From NCBI RefSeq assembly GCF_014191605.1, contig NZ_JACHWU010000001.1, positions 868,001-932,000 of the forward strand: a DNA stretch of 64,000 bases, in the 5' to 3' direction. The translations under genes and the position numbers were made by a program. The notes beneath the pieces were generated by a model. It did no database searches, was not told the origin of the DNA, and was given only the letters and a program-made list of their open reading frames with translations. Source of the DNA: Prauserella isguenensis. Lineage in GTDB: Bacteria > Actinomycetota > Actinomycetes > Mycobacteriales > Pseudonocardiaceae. Position 1 is the stretch's first letter. Every line of letters starts with the position of its first letter. This document shows, piece after piece, positions 51,397 to 60,296 of the stretch.

Positions 51397-53061
51397 TCAG
51401 CCGGTGGTGATGTGCAGCGTGCGGATGCGGTTGTACAGCGTCGACCGGCTGATTCCCAGGTCGCGGGCCGCCTGCACCTTGTTCCCACCGACGGCGGCGA
51501 GCGCGCGGGTGATCGCCTCGTACTCGGCCTGCTGCCAGCCGGACAACGCGGGCGCGGTGGTCGTCACCGGGCACAGCGGCGCAAGGTCACGTGCCGTGAT
51601 GTCGCCGGCGGACCGGCCTTCGGTGACGTCGGTCAGCACCGTCTCCAGCTCCCGCAGGTTGCCCGGCCACGGCTGCGCGGTGAGCAGCTCCAGCGCGCCG
51701 GCCGTGAGCCGCGGCGTACCGGTCGGGCGCACGCCGGCCAGGACCGCCCTGGCCAGGGTCGGAATGTCGCCGCGCCGTGCCCGCAACGGCGGCAGCTCGA
51801 CCCTCCGGTGCACCCGCGCGAGCAGCGCGCCGTCCACCTCGCCGTCGGACCGCGTACCGCCCGTGTGCGCCGGATCGCCGGTACGTGCAGTGAATGCGAA
51901 CCACGCCGACGTCTCGTCGAGCAGTCGGGCGAGCCTGCTCACGGGCAACGACGGCAGCAGGTGGACGTCCCGCACCACGACGAGGCCCTGGTGCGAGGCC
52001 GCGAGCCGGTCGAGTCGCCGCACCCATTCCGCCTCGCCGAGCAGCGTGATGTCGCCTGCGTCGACGCGAGCGACAGGGTCGGACCCGGCCAGTACGGCCG
52101 TCGCCGCGCCGCGGCCGGTGCCGGGCTCGCCAGTGATCAGCACCCGGCGGCGGACCTGGGCGCTGCGGCGCAGCCGGTCCTCGATGTCGGCGGGCACCAC
52201 GCTCTCCGCCGACCGTCGGCGGGTGGCCGCCGAGTACGCGGGCCGCAGCGGCGCCAGCTCGAACAGCATCCCCGCGTTGACCGACACCGCCTCCATGCGC
52301 ACCTCGACCTCGGTGCCCGACGACAGCCGGATCCGCCGCACGCCGCGCCGTGTGCGGGACAGGTCGCGCAGCATCGGATGGTCGGCCGGATCCACGAGGT
52401 CCACGGCCGCGCTGTTGGCCAGCACCACGTCCTCGCCGAGCGCCAGCACGGCCGCCGATCGGTGTTGCGCCGCCTGGAACGCCGCCAGTAGTCGTTGCTG
52501 AGCCAGGTTCGAACCGTCGAGCAGGCGCCGTTCGATGTCGGTCACGGCCTGCAACAGGAACGGCGCCAGCAGCGGGTTCGCGTCCTCGACCAGGCCCGTG
52601 ATGTCGAGGACTCCTTCGAGCCTGCCGGTCGCCGGGTTGGTGATCGGATGGCCGTAGCAGGTGAACGGCTTCAACGCGTCGAGGAAGTGCTCGTCACCGT
52701 GGACGGCCATGCCTCGCCGCACCTCGTACGGCGTGGCCAGCGAATTCGTGCCGCTGACCTCCTCGGAGAAGCGGCAGCCGGGTACGGCGCTGACGGCGTC
52801 GAGCGCGCGTTCGAGCGCCCTGTCGCCGTAGCGGCGGGCGACGATGCGGCAGTCACGGTCGGCGAGCAGCACGGACAACCGGGTGTCGTGCAGGTGCCGG
52901 GAGACCTCGTCGAGTACCGGGTCGGCGGCGCGCAGCAGCCGACTGCGGGTGTCGATGTCGGCGACATCGACACCCGCGAGCCGGTCGGCCGGACTGTCGG
53001 GCCTCAACCCGGACAGCTCGGCACGCCGCCAGGATTGCGCGATCTCGGCTCGTAGCGTCAC
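51397..53061 (-). CDS. AcoR-like GAF/AAA/Fis regulator lacking sigma-54 contact motifs
   Basis: A 554-residue protein, GTG start 53061. N-terminal GAF-type sensor (LHDTRLSVLLADRDCRIVAR, GTNSLATPYEVRRGMAVHGD, HFLDALKPFTCYGHPITNP), a degenerate AAA+ core (Walker A reads GEPGTGRGAATA with Arg for Lys; no GAFTGA loop; WPGNLRELETVL retained) and a C-terminal Fis HTH (KVQAARDLGISRSTLYNRI). Actinobacteria lack sigma-54, and such proteins (MimR/AcoR type) activate alcohol and ketone oxidation genes with ordinary sigma factors. Likely activator of the adjacent adh. Confidence 0.85.
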   Translation of the reverse strand: MTLRAEIAQSWRRAELSGLRPDSPADRLAGVDVADIDTRSRLLRAADPVLDEVSRHLHDTRLSVLLADRDCRIVARRYGDRALERALDAVSAVPGCRFSEEVSGTNSLATPYEVRRGMAVHGDEHFLDALKPFTCYGHPITNPATGRLEGVLDITGLVEDANPLLAPFLLQAVTDIERRLLDGSNLAQQRLLAAFQAAQHRSAAVLALGEDVVLANSAAVDLVDPADHPMLRDLSRTRRGVRRIRLSSGTEVEVRMEAVSVNAGMLFELAPLRPAYSAATRRRSAESVVPADIEDRLRRSAQVRRRVLITGEPGTGRGAATAVLAGSDPVARVDAGDITLLGEAEWVRRLDRLAASHQGLVVVRDVHLLPSLPVSRLARLLDETSAWFAFTARTGDPAHTGGTRSDGEVDGALLARVHRRVELPPLRARRGDIPTLARAVLAGVRPTGTPRLTAGALELLTAQPWPGNLRELETVLTDVTEGRSAGDITARDLAPLCPVTTTAPALSGWQQAEYEAITRALAAVGGNKVQAARDLGISRSTLYNRIRTLHITTG

Positions 53062-53148
53062 CGGACACTCCTCGTTGAGTGGTTCCGGCGTTCATCATCG
53101 CAGCTCGGAGCTCGCCGATGCAGCCCCGCGAACGGGTCAACCGCCGCG

Positions 53149-54081
53149 TCAGGACAGCACGGGCGGTACGAACCGGCAGCGGGGCGGCTGGGCGTCGGCG
53201 GGATCCAGCGCGTTCAGCACCAGCCGTGCGGCGATCGGGTCGTAGGTGATGCCCAGGTGGTCCGTTCTGTCGGCGGGGCAGAGGTCCTGGAGCAGGATGT
53301 TCTCGACGTTCGGGGCAGGCTCGAGGAACGCGTTCGAGTACGGCGTGACCACCTCGTCGTACTTCGTCTGGATCACCGTGTAGTCCACGTCGCCGACCGT
53401 GTCGCCGCCGGAGTTGAGGTCGGCGAGGAACTCGGAGTGCTCCTCCTGGTCGTTGAACGCGGGGAACGGTATGCCGACCAGCTCACGCAGCGGCGGCACC
53501 CGCTGGACGAGGGTGAGCAGGCCGTAGAGGTCCGTGCCGTAGTTGGAAGGGGCCAGGCCGATCAGCCGGTCGATCTTCGCCGCACCGCCCAGGTACTTGA
53601 TCCAGTAGCGCGGGTTCATCCCACCCTGCGAGTGGCCGACGACGTCGAGCCGGTCCGCGCCGGTCGCCGCGAGGACCCGGTCGCCGAACTCCGCGAGCTG
53701 CGTGGCCGTCTCAGCCACGGGCGCGACGGTCTGGATCGGACTGCCCTCCGCGCCGCCGAGGTTCGCGCTGAACACGCAGTACCCGGCGTCGGCCAGTTCT
53801 CCGGACAGTCCCGCCCAGTCGGCGTAGGAGTTGACCAGCGTGCCGTTGGACAACAGGACCGGATTGGGATGTTCGGCGCTCGGTTCACAACCCCAGTCGT
53901 TGGTGTGCGGCGGCATCACGGTGGGCCGGGCCATCGAGTACGCCAGCGCGGTGACGATGTTCGGCTGCGCAGGACCGGTCGGCTCCCGCTCCGAAGCCTG
54001 CGCCTGCGTGCCCAGTCCGAGTACCAGGCCGATCGCGGCGGCGAGCGCGCCGATCCGTCGCCGTCGTGTGCCGAGGCCCAT
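53149..54081 (-). CDS. secreted lipase/esterase (alpha/beta hydrolase)
   Basis: A 310-residue protein, start ATG 54081 behind GGGGGAG. Signal peptide (RRRRIGALAAAIGLVLGLGT, then QAQA). Alpha/beta fold with the nucleophile VVGHSQGGMNPRYW and a lid-type region; two or more Cys pairs (WGCEP...GYCVF; DLCPAD...PRCRF) fit an extracellular enzyme. Resembles the lipase class 2 / EstB-type triacylglycerol lipases. No chaperone gene nearby. Confidence 0.87.
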   Translation of the reverse strand: MGLGTRRRRIGALAAAIGLVLGLGTQAQASEREPTGPAQPNIVTALAYSMARPTVMPPHTNDWGCEPSAEHPNPVLLSNGTLVNSYADWAGLSGELADAGYCVFSANLGGAEGSPIQTVAPVAETATQLAEFGDRVLAATGADRLDVVGHSQGGMNPRYWIKYLGGAAKIDRLIGLAPSNYGTDLYGLLTLVQRVPPLRELVGIPFPAFNDQEEHSEFLADLNSGGDTVGDVDYTVIQTKYDEVVTPYSNAFLEPAPNVENILLQDLCPADRTDHLGITYDPIAARLVLNALDPADAQPPRCRFVPPVLS

Positions 54082-54145
54082 GCCGTCTCCCCCGTTCGTC
54101 ACCGTTGACGGACGGGAGCGTATTCGATGACCGGAACGCGGCGTT

Positions 54146-54631
54146 TCAGTACGCGCCGCCGAGTTTCGTGTGGTCCCAGCTGACGATCTTCGTGGGGGTG
54201 AAGCTGAGCCCCACGCGTTTGGGCGCCTGGTACGAGATGCCGGCCTCGAGCTCCTCGGGTGGTTCGCCCTCGAGGCCGGCGTACCGCATCGCGAGGGCGG
54301 TGCCGATCTGTGCGGTCTCGCCGGTGTCCTCGACGAACGTCACGTCGCACTCCATCGACACCCCGCGGAGCCGTTCGTAGGTGTCACCGGACTCGATCAG
54401 CACCGTCGCCTGCGGGAGCCGCTGCAGGTTCGCGATCTTCTGCGACTTGCGGTACGTCCACGTCACGAGCGCGGGTACGTCCTGGGCGTCGGACTCCCGC
54501 GGGAAGTACCACAGCGGCGCCAGGTGCGGCCTGCCGTTCGGGTTCATCGTGGCGACGTTGATGACGCGCTGCTCGGCGAAGTACGCGCGGATCTCGTCGT
54601 CGGACATGCGGATCTGATCGCGGCGGGACAA
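54146..54631 (-). CDS. pyridoxamine-5'-phosphate-oxidase-like (PPOX/F420) protein
   Basis: A 161-residue split-barrel flavoprotein. TTG at 54631 is taken as start because AGGAGG stands 6 nt upstream; longer readings lack this. MSDDEIRAYFAEQRVINVAT, NPNGRPHLAPLWYF, TWTYRKSQKIANLQ and VSMECDVTFVEDTGE are typical of PPOX-class F420- or FMN-binding enzymes of actinobacteria. Substrate unknown. Confidence 0.85.
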   Translation of the reverse strand: MSRRDQIRMSDDEIRAYFAEQRVINVATMNPNGRPHLAPLWYFPRESDAQDVPALVTWTYRKSQKIANLQRLPQATVLIESGDTYERLRGVSMECDVTFVEDTGETAQIGTALAMRYAGLEGEPPEELEAGISYQAPKRVGLSFTPTKIVSWDHTKLGGAY

Positions 54632-54797
54632 CGGTGTCCTCCTGTCGACGGTTGCGACGAATTCTCTCCCGATCACGAGGCGCCGGTGTGCGGCGTACAT
54701 CACTCACCGTGGTGGCGCGAGGGGACGATTCGGGGCTCCCACCCGTCTCCCACCGCCACCCCACCGGTCACGCTCCACGTGACAGTGCTCGACGCAT

Positions 54798-54820
54798 GCC
54801 CCCGAGGTGCACTGGGGGCA
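54798..54820. repeat. short member of the CCCC-AGG-TGC-GGGG hairpin family
   Basis: ATGCCCCCGAGGTGCACTGGGGGCA-like inverted repeat 15 bp beyond the stop of the leftward SDR gene. Shorter than the copies at 60059 and 62378 but with the same arms; may act as terminator. Confidence 0.4.
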
Positions 54821-54834
54821 CTCACCGGCGGTGG

Positions 54835-55749
54835 CTACTTGATCGCGGCTCGGCCGCCGTGGCCGTTGAGGGCGGCCTCGCGCGAACCGCGCTTGGCGAT
54901 GTCCTCGAGGGCGGCCTCGTCGGCCTTGGCCACGCCCTGGAACCGCGAGCCGAACTCGATGATCGGCGGGACGATCGCCCGGATCAGTTTCATCGCGCCG
55001 ACCCACTTGGGCACGTGGATGACCCGCTCGCGCTTGCGGATGCCCGCGGTGAGCTGGTCGAGCGCCAGGTCGAGCGGGTACGTCTTGCCCATCAGGCCGG
55101 GCATGCCGGTGCGGAGCTTGCCGAACACCGGGTGCGAGTCGGCGCTGTCGACGAGATCGGTCTTGATCCACGTCGGGTGCGCCACGCCGACGCGCACGCC
55201 GAGGTGCTGCAGTTCCGCGCGGAGGCTGTTGCAGAACGCCTCGACGCCGGCCTTGGCGGCCGCGTAGTTCGACAGTCCCGGTGCGTGCGCGATCGCCGCG
55301 AACGACGAGATCGCGAGCAGGTAGCCCTTGCGGTCGATGACGTGCGGCATCGTGACGCGGAACGTGCGCCACACGCCGAGCAGGTCCACCTCGAAGACCT
55401 TCTCGTAGGCCTCGCGGTCGATCGAGCGGGCGAAACCCGTGCTGGCGATGCCCGCGTTGGCGATCACGATGTCGATGCCGCCGAAGTGCTCGACGACCCC
55501 GGCCGTGGCCTTCTCGAGCGCGTCCCAGCTGGTGACGTCGGCCTCCCAGGACCGCGCGTTCGGGCCGATCCGCTCGGCGACCTTGGCCTGCTCGTCGGCC
55601 TCGAGTCCGACGAGCGCGACCTTGGCGCCGTCGGCCGCCAGGCGTTCGGCCAGGCCGGCGCCGATGCCCCGGGCCGCGCCCGTGATCAGCACGACCTTGT
55701 CTTTCACGTTCTTCAGGTTGTCGCCCTTGCCGCCGGACAGGAACGTCAC
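54835..55749 (-). CDS. short-chain dehydrogenase/reductase
   Basis: A 304-residue protein, GTG start 55749 with GAGGAGG upstream. Classical SDR: VVLITGAARGIGAGLAERLA, IANAGI, LLAISSFAAIAHAPGLSNYA then AAKAGVEAF (Ser, Tyr, Lys). A 60-residue C-terminal extension (VGAMKLIRAIVPPIIEFGSR) is amphipathic and may sit on the membrane, as in lipid-metabolism SDRs of mycobacteria. Candidate operator at 55800-55812. Confidence 0.87.
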   Translation of the reverse strand: MTFLSGGKGDNLKNVKDKVVLITGAARGIGAGLAERLAADGAKVALVGLEADEQAKVAERIGPNARSWEADVTSWDALEKATAGVVEHFGGIDIVIANAGIASTGFARSIDREAYEKVFEVDLLGVWRTFRVTMPHVIDRKGYLLAISSFAAIAHAPGLSNYAAAKAGVEAFCNSLRAELQHLGVRVGVAHPTWIKTDLVDSADSHPVFGKLRTGMPGLMGKTYPLDLALDQLTAGIRKRERVIHVPKWVGAMKLIRAIVPPIIEFGSRFQGVAKADEAALEDIAKRGSREAALNGHGGRAAIK

Positions 55750-55799
55750 TGTTGCCTCCTCGGATGCTTGTCACCCGGGACAGTACCGCAACTTACTCC

Positions 55800-55812
55800 C
55801 AGTAGGCTACTG
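55800..55812. promoter_or_regulatory. palindrome CAGTAG-G-CTACTG upstream of the SDR gene
   Basis: A perfect 6+6 dyad with 1-bp centre, 51 bp before the SDR start, within a wider imperfect dyad (TACT...GGTA). The form is that of a TetR-type operator. No regulator is encoded next to it. Confidence 0.45.
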
Positions 55813-55839
55813 CTCGGTAGGTGAGCTGCGGTGGTGCTG

Positions 55840-56202
55840 ATCGCGCGCAGCTGGCCGGTGGGCGGTTCGAGCCGGGCCGAGGCGAGCAGGTCGAGCTGAC
55901 GGCGGTTGCGCGTACTGGCGATGGGCGCGGCGAACGTCGGTCGAGCCACCGGTCGGCCGAGCCAGACCGCGGTGACCGACGCGGCGTGAGCCGTCGCCAC
56001 GTCGGCGGGCACCGCCGGTGCACACCTGCCACGATCGTCCAAGTAGGACGTTTCGGCCGCCGGCGGGCGGACTGTCCACTGTCGCCGCCGTCGCGGTACT
56101 CCCCCGTGCGAACGACTCGCGCTCGCTCTCGGTCGCGGTCCAGACGAACGTGTCGCCAGCGAGGTTCGGAGGGACGACATCCCGTTCAGCGACGATGGTC
56201 AT
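55840..56202 (-). pseudogene. frame-disrupted small gene
   Basis: From ATG 56202 the minus strand reads VAERDVVPPNLAGDTFVWTA and ERESFARGSTATAATV in one frame. Near 56040-56050 the coding character shifts to another frame (VPADVATAHAASVTAVWLG, RPTFAAPIASTRNRRQLDLL, ARLEPPTGQLRAI) without a new start. GC bias at third positions follows the switch. One frameshift would join both parts into a protein of about 120 residues. Family not recognised. Confidence 0.4.
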
Positions 56203-56243
56203 ACCGCGGAACACACGGCCGGGACCGGCGCGTTGCCACGGGC

Positions 56244-57074
56244 ATGGCAGTGAATCTTGGCAAGTACGGAGTCTGGCGCTGGTGGAACGGCGTCGACGCG
56301 GAGCTGGCGGGCGAGATCGAGAAGCTCGGCTACGGCGCGATCTGGCTGGGTGGCAACCCGCCGGGCGACCTGGAGCACATCGAGAAGCTGCTCGACGCGA
56401 CGTCGACGATCACGATCGCGACCGGCATCGTGAACATGTGGACCGACGACGCTCCGACGGTCGGCGCGTCGTACCTGCGGATCGCGGCCAAGCATCCGGA
56501 CCGGTTCCTGCTCGGAGTGGGCGTCGGCCACCCCGAGGCGCAGCAGGAGTACCAGAAGCCCTACGACAAGATCGTCTCCTATCTCGACCAGCTCGACGAG
56601 GCGGGCGTTCCCGCCGAGGGCAGGGCGCTCGCAGCGCTCGGCCCGAAGGTGCTGAAGCTGTCGGCCCAGCGCGCACTCGGTGCACACCCGTACCTGACGA
56701 CGCCTGAGCACACCCGCGAGGCGCGCGAGCTGCTCGGCCGGGGTGTGCTTCTCGCGCCGGAGCAGAAGGTCGTGTTCGACACCGACGCCGAGCGTGCCCG
56801 CGCCGCCGCGCGGCCGCCTATCAACAACCCGTATCTCGGGCTCGTCAACTACCGCAACAACCTCAAGCGCCTCGGCTGGTCCGAATCGGACATCGACGAC
56901 GGTGGCAGTGACGCACTCATCGACCAGCTCGGTCTGCACGGCGACGCCGCCACGATCGCGGCGGGTCTCACGAAGCACATCGAGGCCGGTGCGGACCACG
57001 TCAGCATCCAGAACCTCCCGATGAACGACGACCCGCTGCCCACCTACCGGGAGCTCGCCGAGCACCTGCTGTAA
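56244..57074 (+). CDS. luciferase-like (LLM) F420-dependent oxidoreductase
   Basis: A 276-residue protein, ATG 56244. TIM-barrel LLM family: LGKYGVWRWWNGVDAELAGE, GYGAIWLGGNPPGDLEHIEK, IATGIVNMWTDDAPTVGASY, RFLLGVGVGHPEAQQEY and the C-terminal ADHVSIQNLP. This actinobacterial subgroup (TIGR03620-like) is predicted to use coenzyme F420. Substrate unknown. Divergent from the SDR and the broken gene. Confidence 0.88.
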   Translation: MAVNLGKYGVWRWWNGVDAELAGEIEKLGYGAIWLGGNPPGDLEHIEKLLDATSTITIATGIVNMWTDDAPTVGASYLRIAAKHPDRFLLGVGVGHPEAQQEYQKPYDKIVSYLDQLDEAGVPAEGRALAALGPKVLKLSAQRALGAHPYLTTPEHTREARELLGRGVLLAPEQKVVFDTDAERARAAARPPINNPYLGLVNYRNNLKRLGWSESDIDDGGSDALIDQLGLHGDAATIAAGLTKHIEAGADHVSIQNLPMNDDPLPTYRELAEHLL

Positions 57075-57090
57075 CCTCGAACGGTCGACG

Positions 57091-57128
57091 ACGGGAGCGG
57101 CTCCGCCGGTGTGCGAAGCCGCTCCCGT
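57091..57128. terminator. bidirectional hairpin terminator
   Basis: ACGGGAGCGGCT / AGCCGCTCCCGT, perfect 12-bp stem between the convergent LLM and MFS genes. Confidence 0.75.
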
Positions 57129-57182
57129 CATCACACGTCGTACGGCATGTGGTGCGGGCGCCGCGCCGTACCGGGCCCCGGG

Positions 57183-58505
57183 CTAGGCGTGTGCCGCGAC
57201 GGTGGCGGCGCGGCCGTGCCGGGCGTCGGACCTGCGCCCGTGCACGGCGAGGTACAACAGGGCGCTGAGCAGCATCACACCCGCGAGGACGAGGAACATC
57301 GCCGAATAGCCCGCCCGCTCGGCGATCAGCCCGAACACGACGGGCCCGAGTCCGACGCCTCCGTCGAGCATCAGGAAGAACGTCGAGATCGCCACTCCGA
57401 ACTGCTCCTGCGGCACCCGCGAGACGGCGGCCGCCTGGCACGCGGGGTTGATCGTGCCGAAGCCGAATCCGGTCAGCGCGCCCGTCAGCACGATCATCCA
57501 GTCCGCGGAGGCCGTTCCCAGCAGCAGCAGCGCGCCCGCGAACACCACGATCGCCGAGTACACGACGACGTTGTCACCGCGCCGGTCCTGCAGTCTGCCC
57601 ATGACGAACCGGCTCACGAACATCACGGTCGCGTAGGCCACGAAGAACAGGCTCGCTCCGCGCTCGAGGCCTTCCTCGGCGGTGTAGGAGTTCAGATACG
57701 TGACGATGGTCGAGTAGACGCAGCCGATGACCAGCATGAACAGTCCGATCGGCAGCACGGCCGGATGAACCATGGACGTCAGCACGCCGCGCACGGTGCG
57801 TTCCCTTGCCGGCTGCGACCGTGGCTCGTCCTTCGCGCTGATCAGCAGCGCCAGCAGGCAGGCCGCCGCATGCGTGGCGAAGATCGACCAGAACAACGTG
57901 TCGTAGCCCGCCGAGTGCACGACCTCGAGGCTCATGAACGGGCCGATCGCGGTCGAGAGCGTGATGCTCAGCGCGAAGTAGCCCGTGCCCTCGCTGCGTC
58001 GCGAGGACGGGATCCGCGCCTGGGCGAGTGTCATCGCGGCGGTGCTCGTCACGGCGAACAGCACGCCGTGCGTGGCGCGCACCGCGAGCAGCAGCGGCAG
58101 CGAGCTCGCCACGAGATACAGCGCTGCGACCGCCGCGCACGCGGCCAGCCCCGCCCACAGCACGCGGCGCCTGCCCAGCCGGTCGACGAGCCCACCCGCG
58201 AACAGTCGCGCGACCGTGGCGCCCACGACGAAGATGCTCGCCGCCAGGCCGCCGGTCGAATCGGAGACGGCGAACCGCGTGACCGCGTAGACGGCCATGA
58301 TCGTGACGAGGCCGTAGAAGGCCAACGCCAGGCAGAAGTTGACGACCCACACGACTGCGAGATCGCGGGACCAGATGGGCTCCCGGGAACCGGCCGCGGT
58401 GGAGGGCGAATCCGGGGGTGTGGAGTCAGGGGGTGCGGCATCCGTGGGTCCGGCCGGTGAGCCGGTTGTGGTCGTCGAGTCGGATCCCTTCATCCGTGAC
58501 GTCAT
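57183..58505 (-). CDS. major facilitator superfamily transporter
   Basis: A 440-residue protein, start ATG 58505 behind GAGGGG. The N-terminal 45 residues are Pro/Ser/Thr-rich; then 12 membrane helices with the MFS loop motif GLVDRLGRRRVLWAG after helix 2 and FVMGRLQDRRGDNVVVY in the second half. Looks like a drug or metabolite exporter of the DHA1 group; substrate unknown. Confidence 0.88.
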   Translation of the reverse strand: MTSRMKGSDSTTTTGSPAGPTDAAPPDSTPPDSPSTAAGSREPIWSRDLAVVWVVNFCLALAFYGLVTIMAVYAVTRFAVSDSTGGLAASIFVVGATVARLFAGGLVDRLGRRRVLWAGLAACAAVAALYLVASSLPLLLAVRATHGVLFAVTSTAAMTLAQARIPSSRRSEGTGYFALSITLSTAIGPFMSLEVVHSAGYDTLFWSIFATHAAACLLALLISAKDEPRSQPARERTVRGVLTSMVHPAVLPIGLFMLVIGCVYSTIVTYLNSYTAEEGLERGASLFFVAYATVMFVSRFVMGRLQDRRGDNVVVYSAIVVFAGALLLLGTASADWMIVLTGALTGFGFGTINPACQAAAVSRVPQEQFGVAISTFFLMLDGGVGLGPVVFGLIAERAGYSAMFLVLAGVMLLSALLYLAVHGRRSDARHGRAATVAAHA

Positions 58506-59007
58506 GACCTGCCCCTCAATGTTTGCCGTAAGCAATGATAATTCGGCGCAGGGTTGATCGGGTTATGAGAACGACCACCACGATTCCCCGATTCGTTGCA
58601 GTCGTCTCGCCGGTCATGTCGGCCGTCGTACCCTGCTGACGGGTCGGCTGCCGCGGTGACCGTGGAGCCGGAGCGGGCGGCGTCTCGACCCCGCGTCGAC
58701 GTGATCCGGGCGCATGGTTTCCGCCCGCTCCAGCCCTCCCGAAGTGTGGGGAGGCGGTACGGCAGGGCGGGCTCGGCTGTTCTGAATCGAAACCTGAATC
58801 GATGTTGCGAAAAAGACCACGTCGGGGCGATACCGGGCTTCACCGTGTCACCGGGTGATGCCAGGCTGTGGCTCGTAGGATCCGGGTCTGCAGAGCCCGG
58901 CGCCGAAACCTGAGCGGCGCCGCCCGCGAGAACGAGTCAACCGGAAGACGACCGGGAATGCGGCTGACGACACAGTCGCATGCCACGCCGCCCCGAGGAG
59001 GACAACG
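58506..59007. other. divergent promoter region between MFS gene and fba
   Basis: About 500 bp without a gene that I can support. Notable: a direct repeat CTGAATCGA at 58782-58790 and 58794-58802 (12-bp period, possibly two turns of one regulator). The fba ribosome-binding site GAGGAGGA lies at about 58994-59001. Confidence 0.5.
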
Positions 59008-60036
59008 ATGCCCATCGCCACACCTGAGGTCTACGCCGAGATGCTGGACCGCGCGAAGCAGGGTGAGTTCGCGTATCCGGCGATCAACGTGACCTCGTCG
59101 GAAACCGTCAACGCCGCGATCCGCGGGTTCGCGGAGGCCGAGAGTGACGGGATCATCCAGTTCTCCACCGGTGGTGCCGAGTTCGCATCGGGCCAGAAGG
59201 TGAAGGACATGGTCACCGGCGCGAAGGCGCTGGCCGAGTTCGCGCACGTGGTCGCCGACAAGTACGACGTCAACGTCGCGCTGCACACCGACCACTGCCC
59301 GAAGGACAAGCTGGACGGCTTCGTCCGCCCGCTGATCGACATCTCGCAGGAGCGGGTGAACGCGGGCAAGAACCCGCTGTTCCAGTCGCACATGTGGGAC
59401 GGCTCGGCGATCGACCTCGACGAGAACCTGTCGATCGCCTCCGAGCTGCTCGACAAGTCGGCTGCCGCCAAGATCATCCTCGAGGTCGAGATCGGCGTGG
59501 TCGGCGGCGAAGAGGACGGCGTCGCCAACGAGATCAACGAGAAGCTGTACACCGCCGAGGGTGACTTCACCAAGACCGTCGACGCGCTCGGTTCCGGCGA
59601 GAAGGGCCGCTACCTGCTGGCGGCGACGTTCGGCAACGTCCACGGCGCGTACAAGCCGGGTGCCGTGCAGCTGCGTCCTGACGTGCTCAAGCGCGGTCAG
59701 GCCGTCGCGGCGGAGAAGCTCGGCCTGTCCGCCGGTTCGAAGCCGTTCGAGTTGGTGTTCCACGGCGGTTCGGGTTCGCTGCTCGAGGAGATCCACGAGG
59801 CGTTGTCGTACGGCGTCGTGAAGATGAACGTCGACACGGACACGCAGTACGCCTTCACGCGGCCCATCGCCGAGCACATGTTCAAGAACTACGACGGCGT
59901 GCTCAAGATCGACGGCGAGGTCGGCAACAAGAAGACCTACGACCCGCGCAGCTACCTCAAGGTCGCCGAGGGCGCGATGGCCCAGCGTGTCGTCGAGTCC
60001 GCCGAAGCGCTGAAGTCGGCGGGCAAGAAGCTCTGA
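59008..60036 (+). CDS. fba: class II fructose-bisphosphate aldolase
   Basis: A 342-residue zinc aldolase of glycolysis and gluconeogenesis. FAYPAINVTSSETVNAAIRG, zinc/active-site HTDHCPKDKLDGFVRP, QSHMWDGSAIDLDENL, EVEIGVVGGEEDGVANE, TFGNVHGAYKPGAVQLRPDV, LVFHGGSGSLLEEI and VKMNVDTDTQYAFTRP are all present. Orthologue of Rv0363c; DUF3151 follows as in M. tuberculosis. Confidence 0.97.
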   Translation: MPIATPEVYAEMLDRAKQGEFAYPAINVTSSETVNAAIRGFAEAESDGIIQFSTGGAEFASGQKVKDMVTGAKALAEFAHVVADKYDVNVALHTDHCPKDKLDGFVRPLIDISQERVNAGKNPLFQSHMWDGSAIDLDENLSIASELLDKSAAAKIILEVEIGVVGGEEDGVANEINEKLYTAEGDFTKTVDALGSGEKGRYLLAATFGNVHGAYKPGAVQLRPDVLKRGQAVAAEKLGLSAGSKPFELVFHGGSGSLLEEIHEALSYGVVKMNVDTDTQYAFTRPIAEHMFKNYDGVLKIDGEVGNKKTYDPRSYLKVAEGAMAQRVVESAEALKSAGKKL

Positions 60037-60058
60037 CCCCGGCGCAGCCCGGTCTCAC

Positions 60059-60112
60059 GCCCCCAAGGGCACTTCGGTGGCATTCAACGTCCCCAAGGTG
60101 GCCTTGGGGGCA
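60059..60112. repeat. CCCCAAGGGCAC hairpin repeat after fba
   Basis: CCCCCAAGGGCACTTCGGTGG-CATTCAACG-TCCCCAAGGTGGCCTTGGGGG in outline: two related GGGG/CCCC arms around the CATTCAACG loop also present at 62378-62430. It follows fba by 22 bp and may be its terminator. Confidence 0.65.
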
Positions 60113-60169
60113 TTCACGTTCGGGGGACGACTGCAGGCACGTTTCGTGGTCGGGCACAGTGGCGGCGTG

Positions 60170-60253
60170 ATGTCGAAACGCCTCATCGCGATCGTCCTGG
60201 TCGGCTGTCTCGTGCTGATGGCCGTCGCCTCGTCGCTGTCCCTGCTGCTCTGA
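60170..60253 (+). CDS. 27-residue hydrophobic peptide
   Basis: ATG 60170 (or GTG 60167) opens a 27-residue frame: MSKRL, then one membrane helix (IAIVLVGCLVLMAVASSLSL) to the TGA at 60251. A short basic start plus a single helix is the usual form of bacterial membrane microproteins. GC-biased third positions support coding; no strong ribosome-binding site is seen. Confidence 0.5.
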   Translation: MSKRLIAIVLVGCLVLMAVASSLSLLL

Positions 60254-60296
60254 AACGGCAGGCTCTGAAACGGCAGGGCTCCTGAACCGGCAAGGG
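60248..60296 (+). repeat. three short tandem repeats (CTCTGAAACGGCAGG type)
   Basis: Copies of about 15-18 bp begin at 60248, 60263 and 60279; the first overlaps the stop of the 27-residue ORF. The rest of 60297-60445 holds only a CCCTGCGG/CCGCAGGG hairpin (60400-60426) and no gene. Confidence 0.5.

Noticed and set aside
51397-53061. Classical sigma-54 enhancer-binding protein
   Set aside because: No GAFTGA loop and a defective Walker A; actinobacteria generally lack sigma-54, so it is described as AcoR-like only.
58782-58802. Direct repeat CTGAATCGA as a defined operator
   Set aside because: Only two 9-bp copies, no dyad symmetry and no adjacent regulator; kept as a note in the region entry.
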